Positions 33,308 through 38,432 of a stretch of 40,930 bases of DNA are shown in pieces. Source of the stretch: a virus; the IMG/VR virus record IMGVR_UViG_3300044700_000293, positions 1 to 40,930 of that record. One strand, given 5' to 3'. Position 1 is the stretch's first letter. Every line of letters starts with the position of its first letter. Under the pieces are notes generated by a model. The model had not been told where the DNA came from and did no database searches. It saw nothing but the letters and a program-made list of their open reading frames with translations. The translations under genes were made by a program, and so were the position numbers.

Positions 33308-33590
33308 ACCCAACGAACCCGCTCCCCGTAAGCTTTACTACGTCGAAGGCCACTTCGACCAGCGCACCTACTACACCGCTTGGATCGAAGCCGACTCCAA
33401 GTCGGAAGCCCAGGACGTTGCGGAGATGATCGACCATCACGACGCGATCAGCTTTCTGCGTGAGGTGAAGGGCTACGTCGAAACCGATGCCGAGTGCTTC
33501 TCGGCGGACCATTACCGGGCCATCGCCGTCGATTCGACCAAGGATCACTTGGTGATGCCCGACCATGCCGAGACCAACCATGCAAACTAA
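33297..33590 (+). CDS. Small protein of unknown function
   Basis: A 97-residue protein from ATG 33297, with GGAG 8 nt upstream. As the second gene of its unit it uses a normal Shine-Dalgarno, unlike first genes in this region. The central phrase YYTAWIEADSKSEAQDVAEMI is a common beta-strand-plus-helix motif in small phage proteins of unknown role. Many His and Asp residues (MIDHHDA, MPDHAETNH) could bind metal. It overlaps its neighbours by 11 nt on both sides. Confidence 0.62.
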   Translation: MQSEPNEPAPRKLYYVEGHFDQRTYYTAWIEADSKSEAQDVAEMIDHHDAISFLREVKGYVETDAECFSADHYRAIAVDSTKDHLVMPDHAETNHAN

Positions 33591-33777
33591 GTTTAAAATC
33601 CACCTAGTTTCCCCTCGGCTCGGCTTGACGTTCTGTCGGGCGCAGACCAGCAAGGGGAACACAACCCGCAAAGTTGAGAACACAACTTGCAAGAACTGCA
33701 TCCGAGCCCATCAGAAATACCAAGCTGTGATGGGTGCGATTGAGTGTTTGACTTTTCGTCCGATGACCCTATCATAG
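33580..33777 (+). CDS. Small basic cysteine-containing protein
   Basis: A 65-residue protein from ATG 33580, which overlaps the previous stop by 11 nt exactly as the pair before it does. It is basic, with LTFCRAQTSKGN and TTCKNCIRAHQ; three or four cysteines could form a small zinc site. The end of the gene holds the first TTGACTTTT element (33748) as part of its coding sequence. No family recognised. Confidence 0.55.
   Translation: MQTKFKIHLVSPRLGLTFCRAQTSKGNTTRKVENTTCKNCIRAHQKYQAVMGAIECLTFRPMTLS
33748..33775 (+). promoter_or_regulatory. Promoter for tRNA-Lys, first TTGACTTTT element
   Basis: -35 TTGACT (33748-33753), 16-nt spacer, -10 TATCAT (33770-33775), inside the end of the preceding gene. 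It would give a tRNA precursor starting near 33782, whose first bases AGTTGA can pair with TCAACT at 33807-33812. A second TTGACTTTT (33831) sits 6 nt before the tRNA but has no -10. Confidence 0.5.
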
Positions 33778-33842
33778 CCTAGTTGAGCCTGGGCACGAAC
33801 GAGCCTTCAACTCGGAGTGAAATCTTAGGCTTGACTTTTCAC

Positions 33843-33918
33843 GGGACCGTAGCTCAGTTGGTAGAGCAGTAGACTTTTAATCTATCGGTCGAAGGTTCGA
33901 TCCCTTCCGGTCCTACCA
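33843..33918 (+). tRNA. tRNA-Lys (anticodon TTT)
   Basis: Full cloverleaf: acceptor GGGACCG with CGGTCCT (one G-T pair), D-loop AGTTGGTAGA, anticodon stem GTAGA/TCTAT with loop CTTTTAA, T-arm GAAGG-TTCGATC-CCTTC, and encoded CCA. It reads AAA and AAG lysine codons, which are frequent in the AT-rich late genes. Confidence 0.95.
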
Positions 33919-33924
33919 TTAGGC

Positions 33925-33953
33925 TTGACTTTTCCTACACCATACACTAGGAT
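33925..33953 (+). promoter_or_regulatory. Leaderless promoter of TTGACTTTT type
   Basis: -35 TTGACT (33925-33930), 17-nt spacer, -10 TAGGAT (33948-33953), 6 nt to ATG 33960. It follows the tRNA-Lys 3' end after 6 nt. Confidence 0.7.
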
Positions 33954-33959
33954 ACCCTC

Positions 33960-34223
33960 ATGGAAACCAAGACCCTGCAATACGTTTCTCTCAGTGAGAT
34001 CTTCCAGGACTGCGACGAGATCCTGCAATGGTTCGGAGAGCATTCGGACCTTACCTGGGGTGGTGCTACCTTTACGCTAACCTCCCTCAATAGGATTGCG
34101 GTCGAGGTGGACTTTGCAAAGGTATACTACCTCACGCAGCCAGAAGTGCTGGATCAGGCTAACCTTGTGCTGCAAAGGTTGTCGGATCTCCCTCGGGATA
34201 CCATGGTTGACCTCGAAAGCTGA
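33960..34223 (+). CDS. Small acidic protein, tandem paralogue 1
   Basis: An 87-residue protein clearly related to the next gene. They share the order SLSEIFQDCDEILQWF, DLTWGGATFTL, a variable middle, then VLDQANLVLQRL and LP...DLES. Both are acidic and probably alpha/beta. A leaderless promoter directly precedes the ATG. No known family recognised; the pair looks like a gene duplication within the phage. Confidence 0.68.
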   Translation: METKTLQYVSLSEIFQDCDEILQWFGEHSDLTWGGATFTLTSLNRIAVEVDFAKVYYLTQPEVLDQANLVLQRLSDLPRDTMVDLES

Positions 34224-34226
34224 GGC

Positions 34227-34255
34227 TTGACTTTTCCTACACCATACACTAGGAT
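34227..34255 (+). promoter_or_regulatory. Leaderless promoter of TTGACTTTT type
   Basis: -35 TTGACT (34227-34232), 17-nt spacer, -10 TAGGAT (34250-34255), 6 nt to ATG 34262. Starts 3 nt after a stop codon; nearly identical to the preceding promoter over its whole length. Confidence 0.7.
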
Positions 34256-34261
34256 ACTCAC

Positions 34262-34519
34262 ATGAAGGTTCATGCCATCGCCTGTGTTTCCGCCAGTGAT
34301 CTCTTCTGGGGCTGCGAAGAAGCTTTCGATTGGTTTGTAGAGGCTACTGATTTCACCTTTGGTGACGCTAACTTTACACTGATCACCCCCGAAAAGATTT
34401 CCAAGCTTTGCGAAGACGCAATGAAAGTTTACCGTAATGAGATCTACGATCAAGTTAAGATTGTGATTGAAAGGTTACATAATCTTCCAACCGGGATTCT
34501 GATCGACCTCGAAAACTGA
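34262..34519 (+). CDS. Small acidic protein, tandem paralogue 2
   Basis: An 85-residue relative of the preceding gene: SASDLFWGCEEAFDWF, DFTFGDANFTL, then YDQVKIVIERL and LPTGILIDLEN. The matching promoter, matching start and matching gene show that gene and promoter were duplicated together. Function unknown. Confidence 0.68.
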   Translation: MKVHAIACVSASDLFWGCEEAFDWFVEATDFTFGDANFTLITPEKISKLCEDAMKVYRNEIYDQVKIVIERLHNLPTGILIDLEN

Positions 34520-34522
34520 GGC

Positions 34523-34551
34523 TTGACTTTTCCAACCCCCTACCCTAGAAT
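34523..34551 (+). promoter_or_regulatory. Leaderless promoter of TTGACTTTT type
   Basis: -35 TTGACT (34523-34528), 17-nt spacer, -10 TAGAAT (34546-34551), 6 nt to ATG 34558. Confidence 0.7.
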
Positions 34552-34557
34552 ACTCAC

Positions 34558-34842
34558 ATGGTCAAAGTAAACAACTCGGATAAAGTTTTCACTATGCCTC
34601 TTACTAAGGCTACGATTGCACCTATGACATGGTTCGAATACCATGGGCAACTTTACATTGCATTCGAATGGCAACACGATGCAAGTTTTAATCCCGTTAA
34701 GACTACCTTGAGGGCTGTCTGCTTCGATCCAACCTATGGTGCCATCGAATCCCTTTTCACGGAAAGCCCAGATTTCCAAGTTAGGCTCGTCTACGATAAG
34801 GATGTTTCCATCAACTATACCACTGCCAAGAACCACGTATAA
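34558..34842 (+). CDS. Small protein of unknown function
   Basis: A 94-residue beta-rich protein (MTWFEYHGQLYIAFEW, then TTLRAVCFDPTYGAIE and FQVRLVYDKDVSINY). It may form a small barrel. A leaderless promoter precedes it and the next promoter begins directly at its stop. No family recognised. Confidence 0.63.
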   Translation: MVKVNNSDKVFTMPLTKATIAPMTWFEYHGQLYIAFEWQHDASFNPVKTTLRAVCFDPTYGAIESLFTESPDFQVRLVYDKDVSINYTTAKNHV

Positions 34843-34846
34843 GGGC

Positions 34847-34874
34847 TTGACTTTTCTGGCCCCTACCCTACAAT
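34847..34874 (+). promoter_or_regulatory. Promoter of TTGACTTTT type with a short leader
   Basis: -35 TTGACT (34847-34852), 16-nt spacer, -10 TACAAT (34869-34874), then 10 nt including AGAGGA before ATG 34885. The expected leader is about 3 nt, too short for the GAGG to work as a full ribosome-binding site. Confidence 0.65.
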
Positions 34875-34884
34875 AGAGGATACC

Positions 34885-35073
34885 ATGAAGAATAAGTTTG
34901 AAACCAAGTTTAAGAAGATCAAAACTAACGACGGGGATAAGATTGTAGCCCGAGTCTGGGATACTTATTCTCAGGTGTGGCGACTGTTCTCTGATTATGA
35001 TTCTATCCCACCTAGCATTAAGGCTGCAATGATGCCTGAGGAAAGGGATCTGATTTACATCAAGCTGGCTTGA
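34885..35073 (+). CDS. Small basic protein of unknown function
   Basis: A 62-residue protein that starts very basic (MKNKFETKFKKIKTNDGDK), continues with VWDTYSQVWRLFSDYD and ends ERDLIYIKLA. The stop codon TGA lies inside the TTGACT of the next promoter. No family recognised. Confidence 0.6.
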   Translation: MKNKFETKFKKIKTNDGDKIVARVWDTYSQVWRLFSDYDSIPPSIKAAMMPEERDLIYIKLA

Positions 35074-35097
35074 CTTTTCCCACCCCTATCCTATAAT
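35070..35097 (+). promoter_or_regulatory. Promoter of the tRNA-like/tRNA-Leu unit
   Basis: -35 TTGACT (35070-35075), 16-nt spacer, perfect -10 TATAAT (35092-35097). The expected start near 35103 lies about 6 nt before the first structured RNA. This is the best match to consensus in the series, fitting a stable-RNA gene. Confidence 0.7.
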
Positions 35098-35108
35098 AGC
35101 CTAGGCAA

Positions 35109-35197
35109 TCCCGGTGTCCCCTCCAGTCGTCTTATACACGACCGACATTAAACAGGGGGGTGGTAGTCAAAGTGTTCAACTCACTCACCGGGGACCA
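35109..35197 (+). ncRNA. tRNA-like RNA without a recognisable D-arm
   Basis: An 89-nt element. The ends pair as an acceptor (TCCCGGT with ACCGGGG, one G-T) followed by A and CCA. Before the 3' strand is a T-arm, AAGTG-TTCAACT-CACTC, with the universal TTC loop and four of five pairs. Near the 5' end is a perfect hairpin GTCGT-CTTATAC-ACGAC whose loop looks like an anticodon loop (TAT, Ile). Only 10 nt separate it from the acceptor, leaving no D-arm, and 27 nt follow it. CCCCTC can also pair with GGGGGG around this hairpin. It may be a degenerate tRNA or a tRNA mimic. Confidence 0.45.
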
Positions 35198-35201
35198 ATA
35201 C

Positions 35202-35279
35202 GTGGGCGTAGTCCAACAGGCAGGAGACAAAGAACTTAAAATTCTTCCAGTGTGAGTTCGAATCTCACCGCCCATACCA
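35202..35279 (+). tRNA. tRNA with anticodon TAA (Leu), short variable loop
   Basis: Acceptor GTGGGCG with CGCCCAT, D-arm GTC-loop-GAC, anticodon stem AAGAA/TTCTT with loop CTTAAAA, T-arm GTGAG-TTCGAAT-CTCAC and encoded CCA. The anticodon UAA reads UUA. Bacterial leucine tRNAs have a long variable arm; this one has only five bases (CCAGT), so its charging identity is uncertain. It starts 4 nt after the tRNA-like RNA. Confidence 0.8.
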
Positions 35280-35280
35280 T

Positions 35281-35646
35281 TTAGTAGTCTTCGATAGGTT
35301 TAGAGTGCCTTATTATGTGGCAATTAGCGCATAATAGGACACACTTATCTAGTTCTTTGATAATCTTTTCCCAACAACGTAGCCTAAGTTTACCCCAATC
35401 TACATCCTTCTCTTCAGGATTTAAATGGTGGAACTGATAAACTTCAGGGCGATCAAATTTAACTTTGCAATCAGAGCAACAGTTACCTTTGTATTCTATA
35501 GCCTTGACTTTTACAGCTTTCCATCTTTTCATTTGAACTGAGTGCAGGCATGGCTTACAATAGCTTTGTGAGTCTTTTCTGTTCGGTCCTCTTGAATAAA
35601 ATTCAGATAAGTCTTTAGATAGGTTACACTTAGAGCATGTTTTCAT
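35281..35646 (-). CDS. HNH homing-type endonuclease between tRNA genes
   Basis: A 121-residue protein. An N-terminal zinc finger (CSKCNLSKDLSEF...YCKPC) binds DNA. The HNH nuclease follows: CSDCKVKFDRPEVYQFHHLNP carries the first metal-pairing cysteines and the catalytic His-His, and CVLLCANCHIIRHS closes the fold with the HNH His and the second CxxC. It should make a double- or single-strand cut near its insertion site. It runs antisense, fits within the 375-nt gap between tRNA-Leu (ends 35279) and tRNA-Arg (starts 35655), and has no partner gene, as expected of a free-standing mobile endonuclease. Confidence 0.85.
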   Translation of the reverse strand: MKTCSKCNLSKDLSEFYSRGPNRKDSQSYCKPCLHSVQMKRWKAVKVKAIEYKGNCCSDCKVKFDRPEVYQFHHLNPEEKDVDWGKLRLRCWEKIIKELDKCVLLCANCHIIRHSKPIEDY

Positions 35647-35654
35647 AATAATAA

Positions 35655-35730
35655 GCCCTCGTCCGTTAATTAGATAAACGAGCAGATTTCTAATCTGCCC
35701 CTATTGGTGCAAATCCAATCGAGGGTGCCA
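35655..35730 (+). tRNA. tRNA-Arg (anticodon TCT)
   Basis: Acceptor GCCCTCG with CGAGGGT (one G-T), D-stem CGTT/AACG, anticodon stem GCAGA/TCTGC with loop TTTCTAA, T-arm ATTGG-TGCAAAT-CCAAT, and CCA. It reads AGA. The D-loop AATTAGATA lacks the usual GG and the T-loop begins TG, so tertiary contacts are unusual. Confidence 0.85.
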
Positions 35731-35736
35731 ATACTT

Positions 35737-35770
35737 ATATAGGATAGAACAAAAAAATTCTATCCTATAT
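35737..35770 (+). terminator. Hairpin terminator after tRNA-Arg
   Basis: A perfect 13-bp stem, ATATAGGATAGAA with TTCTATCCTATAT, around an 8-nt A-rich loop. The downstream side is TTCACC, so the T-tract is weak. It may act as a processing or termination signal; it ends the tRNA unit. Confidence 0.6.
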
Positions 35771-35795
35771 TTCACCTTAAACCTTGACTTTTACA

Positions 35796-36038
35796 ATGAC
35801 TCAAATTAACTACGAACAGCCTTGGATTCCCTATACTGAGGACTATACCAAGGATAAACCTCTCACTCTCCCTAACGGTAAGATCTTTGAGTGCGATATT
35901 AAGATTGCACTTGGAAATTGGGCCTGGGATAAGGGCTTGACTTTTGCAGGGGTGGTATCTGAGGATGAAAGCTTTGGATTTGAAATTAATATTAAATCCA
36001 ATCCCGATAATCCTAAAGATTGGATTTACAACATCTGA
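35796..36038 (+). CDS. Small protein of unknown function
   Basis: An 80-residue protein from ATG 35796; the upstream in-frame TTG at 35784 is part of a TTGACTTTT element. It is acidic and aromatic (EQPWIPYTEDYTKDKP, LGNWAWDKGLTFAG). Another copy of the motif (35937) falls inside its coding region as G-L-T-F. No ribosome-binding site or -10 precedes the ATG, so how it is expressed is unclear. No family recognised. Confidence 0.58.
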   Translation: MTQINYEQPWIPYTEDYTKDKPLTLPNGKIFECDIKIALGNWAWDKGLTFAGVVSEDESFGFEINIKSNPDNPKDWIYNI

Positions 36039-36068
36039 TAACCTTGACTTTTCTAAGGAGTTAAAATA

Positions 36069-36260
36069 ATGGATTTGCGAGATAAGTTTGGTAAAGTTAT
36101 TGGTAGATTAGTAAATAATGGTGGTGGAGATATGAAGCTTTATGATTCAATCGGAGCTTATATCGGATCCTATAGTTCCAGTAACGATTCCACCTATAAT
36201 AAGTATGGAGCTTACTATGGTTCTGGTAATCTCCTCACATTGCTCTTAAATGAACCTTGA
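36069..36260 (+). CDS. Small glycine/tyrosine repeat protein (beta-flower-like)
   Basis: A 63-residue protein with repeated DxxGxxIG-type turns: DKFGKVIGRL, YDSIGAYIGSY and NKYGAYYGSG. This resembles the short repeated strands of the 4-fold beta-flower family, but that assignment is tentative. AAGGAG 8 nt before the ATG gives a normal translation start, unlike most genes in this region. The stop lies inside a TTGACTTTC element. Confidence 0.55.
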   Translation: MDLRDKFGKVIGRLVNNGGGDMKLYDSIGAYIGSYSSSNDSTYNKYGAYYGSGNLLTLLLNEP

Positions 36261-36268
36261 CTTTCTCA

Positions 36269-36376
36269 GGCAGGATCGTATAAAGTAATACACCCATTCG
36301 TATATCCGTCATAACAACAGCCAATACCTTAGAACTTAAATGGGAAATGAGAGTGCGAGACTCTCTCCTGCCACCA
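36269..36376 (+). ncRNA. tRNA-like RNA with a 42-nt anticodon loop
   Basis: A 108-nt element with every arm of a class I tRNA in place: acceptor GGCAGGA/TCCTGCC, D-arm GTAT-AAAGTA-ATAC, anticodon stem CCCAT/ATGGG, short variable AAAT, T-arm GAGAG-TGCGAGA-CTCTC, A and CCA. The anticodon stem closes a loop of 42 nt instead of 7. No conserved U33 is obvious at the 5' side. Options are a small intron-like insertion, a tRNA mimic, or a gene broken by insertion. Confidence 0.5.
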
Positions 36377-36399
36377 ATCTTTAACCTTGACTTTTATAG

Positions 36400-36434
36400 A
36401 CCCCTTAAGATTAAGTTCTTAGGGGGTTTTTTTT
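36400..36434 (+). terminator. Rho-independent terminator
   Basis: An 11-bp stem, ACCCCTTAAGA with TCTTAGGGGGT (one G-T pair), 6-nt loop, then eight T. It marks the end of the forward small-gene/tRNA region. Confidence 0.9.
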
Positions 36435-36592
36435 ATTTATCCAATGATAATCCGGTATCATCGTATGCTTTTTCCCGTGTGAAACATAGAAATTATATCT
36501 AACCTTGACTTTTATAAGGTTTGGATTATGATTGGATTTAAAGTTTGGGCTTAGTTGAAAGCATTGTATGAGCTTGAATGGCTTTGAATCGT
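36435..36592. other. Non-coding stretch, no gene seen
   Basis: AT-rich sequence with one more TTGACTTTT (36505). I see no credible gene on either strand up to the HNH stop at 36772; the palindromes that follow are listed separately. Confidence 0.5.
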
Positions 36593-36670
36593 TATGCACT
36601 ATAATGCATAATCATATCAAAATAAGCTTTAATTTCAATGGTTTAATGTAATTATGCATTATATTGCATA
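36593..36670. repeat. Twin 18-bp palindromes
   Basis: Two copies of TATGCAYTATAWTGCATA (36593-36610 and 36653-36670), starting exactly 60 nt apart, each an imperfect palindrome with TATGCA and TGCATA arms. They look like binding sites for a dimeric protein, either an operator pair or part of an origin. Confidence 0.55.
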
Positions 36671-36690
36671 TTATTCAAATAATGGGTAAA

Positions 36691-36761
36691 AGTGGTATTA
36701 TGTGGGATTGAGTGGAAAACTAATCCATTTCAATCCCATCCTATACATTAATTATACCACT
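36691..36761. repeat. Nested inverted repeat
   Basis: Outer arms AGTGGTAT and ATACCACT enclose an inner pair, GGGATTGA and TCAATCCC, extended by GTGGA/TCCAT with a bulge. It lies 10 nt past the HNH stop. Either a terminator-like structure for that gene (no good T-run) or a remnant of the mobile element's insertion site. Confidence 0.5.
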
Positions 36762-36771
36762 GCTCTCTACA

Positions 36772-37539
36772 TTATCCATTGATTTTGATACCTCTAGTCA
36801 TTACCCAGTCTTCGTATATAATGATACTTCCATCTGGCATATGACCATACTTAGCACTCTTAGTCAGATTATCCTGGGCAGTAAGTAACTGCAGATTGTT
36901 TATATTACCTGCCTCCATTAGTTCACTCTTTATTGTTAAATCGAACCAAGCTAATGGTATCTTATGATCTATTACTAATTTACCGTCTAGGAAGTCTTGT
37001 AGTGTATATCCTTCTGGCATAGTCTTTAGTAATCTATTGAGTGCATCTTCATACGAGCTTACGCCCAAAATTTTAAGTGTGCGTTCAGACTTTCTCTTCC
37101 TCGCCATTTTAAATAATCTTAAGGTTGCTCTTCTAAGATTTATTTTTGATTTAAAGTTTGGGTCTACTTTACGCTTGTTTTTTGCATATTCATTATGTTG
37201 TTCAATTATCTTAACTCTATTATCTCGATAATATCCCACATCACAAATCTTACATTTAGGTTGTAATCCAGATCTATCTCTAGAAGACCTATTAAACTTT
37301 TCAACAGGTAAGTTTAGTTTACATTTAAAACAAGTTTTAAACTCAAGATTTAAAGGGTTATCAATACCTTTATTACGTTCTGTGATTCGTTCATGACGCT
37401 TTTTAGCATCTTGTGAACAACAACTTTTACATCGGGGTCGTAACTTACTCTTACACCCAGAATGTTTACTAAATCTTTCAACAGATAAACTTAACTCACA
37501 CTTACTACAAACTTTTAATTGAATATTTAATTGATCCAT
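36772..37539 (-). CDS. HNH homing-type endonuclease with two zinc fingers
   Basis: A 255-residue protein from ATG 37539. A longer frame (start 37578) would begin inside the hairpin that ends the upstream operon, so it is less likely. Two N-terminal zinc modules (CSKCELS...CKSCC and CFKCKLN...CKICD) probably bind DNA. A basic linker (FKMARKRKSERT) follows, then an HNH-like nuclease end: VIDHKIPLAWFD with the catalytic Asp-His, and NINNLQLLTAQDN with the central Asn, then NLTKS. It is related in layout to the smaller HNH gene at 35281. It lies alone between non-coding sequence and late genes, as a mobile gene would. Confidence 0.82.
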   Translation of the reverse strand: MDQLNIQLKVCSKCELSLSVERFSKHSGCKSKLRPRCKSCCSQDAKKRHERITERNKGIDNPLNLEFKTCFKCKLNLPVEKFNRSSRDRSGLQPKCKICDVGYYRDNRVKIIEQHNEYAKNKRKVDPNFKSKINLRRATLRLFKMARKRKSERTLKILGVSSYEDALNRLLKTMPEGYTLQDFLDGKLVIDHKIPLAWFDLTIKSELMEAGNINNLQLLTAQDNLTKSAKYGHMPDGSIIIYEDWVMTRGIKING

Positions 37540-37549
37540 AAAATAATTA

Positions 37550-37575
37550 ATGCTCACCTGATTAGGGGTGAGCAT
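37550..37575 (-). terminator. Terminator of the internal-protein operon
   Basis: On the reverse strand, ATGCTCACC and GGTGAGCAT pair perfectly around an 8-nt loop and are followed by TTAATTATTTT. It closes the minus-strand operon that ends at 37609. Confidence 0.75.
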
Positions 37576-37608
37576 CATTATAGACTATATTGGTCTAATT
37601 ACAAGAGA

Positions 37609-38136
37609 TTATGGTAATTGTCGCTTATCCGTCTTCTGGGATCTGGCTACCTGTCTTTGAGCTTCTGGCTTATTACCACTCCTTCTTGCTTCTCCAGCCA
37701 GCTTTAGAGCGTTAGCGGATATACCCCCGTCAGAGAATCTTCCCTTTAGAAGTTTATCTACTCTGTGCCCCGAATCTTTCTTTAGTGCTTGTTGCTTTGC
37801 CTTGTTAGCCTTAGCTTGTTCGCTAGATTCATTGTAAGTATCTCCCTGACGAAGATTATCTCTACCTACTGCCAGCTTTTCTGATTTATTCGTTGGGGTT
37901 CTTGGTTTCTTCTTGGCTCCCGCTAATCTAACTGCATGATCATCCGCAGCCTCGCTCTCACGACCTGATAAGCCTCCTGGCCCAGGTGCCTCTTGGTGCC
38001 TTATCTTAGAAACAAATGCATTCTTGGCTGCTTTGTTAGCTCTAGCTTGTGGACTTCTTTCATCGAGTCGATCTTGAATAAACATATCAACTCTGGCTTC
38101 TAATAAAATGTTAAGTATTCTTTGATATACGTTCAT
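37609..38136 (-). CDS. Putative internal head protein with capsid-targeting N-terminus (1)
   Basis: A 175-residue basic protein. The N-terminus MNVYQRILNILLEARVDMF matches the shape of the T4 capsid-targeting sequence (MKTYQEFIAEA) and contains LLE-A, a fit to the prohead protease rule (L/I-x-E, then A or G). The rest is basic and disordered-looking (RSPQARANKAAK, GAKKKPRTPTNKSEK), rich in Lys, Arg, Ala and Gln, as DNA-packed internal proteins are. Inference: it enters the prohead, is cut after the LLE, and is ejected with DNA. Its ATG overlaps the preceding stop by one base (TAATG), with GAGG upstream. Confidence 0.6.
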   Translation of the reverse strand: MNVYQRILNILLEARVDMFIQDRLDERSPQARANKAAKNAFVSKIRHQEAPGPGGLSGRESEAADDHAVRLAGAKKKPRTPTNKSEKLAVGRDNLRQGDTYNESSEQAKANKAKQQALKKDSGHRVDKLLKGRFSDGGISANALKLAGEARRSGNKPEAQRQVARSQKTDKRQLP

Positions 38137-38423
38137 TATTTCTTCCTCGCTCCCATTCTTCTCATTAGCGCAAGTTTAGATGCGCCCTCTCCTGATCCTG
38201 GCTTTGAGATATCCGCTGCTCTTCTAGCTCTGTTGCTAGTTTTAGCTTCTTCTCTGCCAACTTTTTCACTTTCTGGCGGCTTGTAATCACCGGATGCCTG
38301 CCAAGCTTTTACTGCTGCCCTGTTCTTTCGGGCTTGTTCACTCTTTTCATCAAGACGATCCTGAATGAACATATCGAATCTAGCTTCTAATAGAATATTA
38401 ATTATTCTTTCGTATGTATTCAT
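38136..38423 (-). CDS. Putative internal head protein with capsid-targeting N-terminus (2)
   Basis: A 95-residue protein. Residues 1-28 (MNTYERIINILLEARFDM... with IQDRLDEKSEQAR following) are almost the same as in the next gene, including LLE-A as a likely protease site. The remainder is short, basic and low in structure (SNRARRAADISKPGSG, ending MRRMGARKK). The conserved N-terminus on different cargo is the pattern of T4 internal proteins. AAGG lies about 8 nt before the ATG. It is 9 nt after the 423-residue gene. Confidence 0.6.
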   Translation of the reverse strand: MNTYERIINILLEARFDMFIQDRLDEKSEQARKNRAAVKAWQASGDYKPPESEKVGREEAKTSNRARRAADISKPGSGEGASKLALMRRMGARKK

Positions 38424-38432
38424 GGTTTAGCC

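Noticed and set aside
36411-36599. A 62-residue reverse frame over the terminator
   Set aside because: It spans a strong forward terminator and has no coding character.
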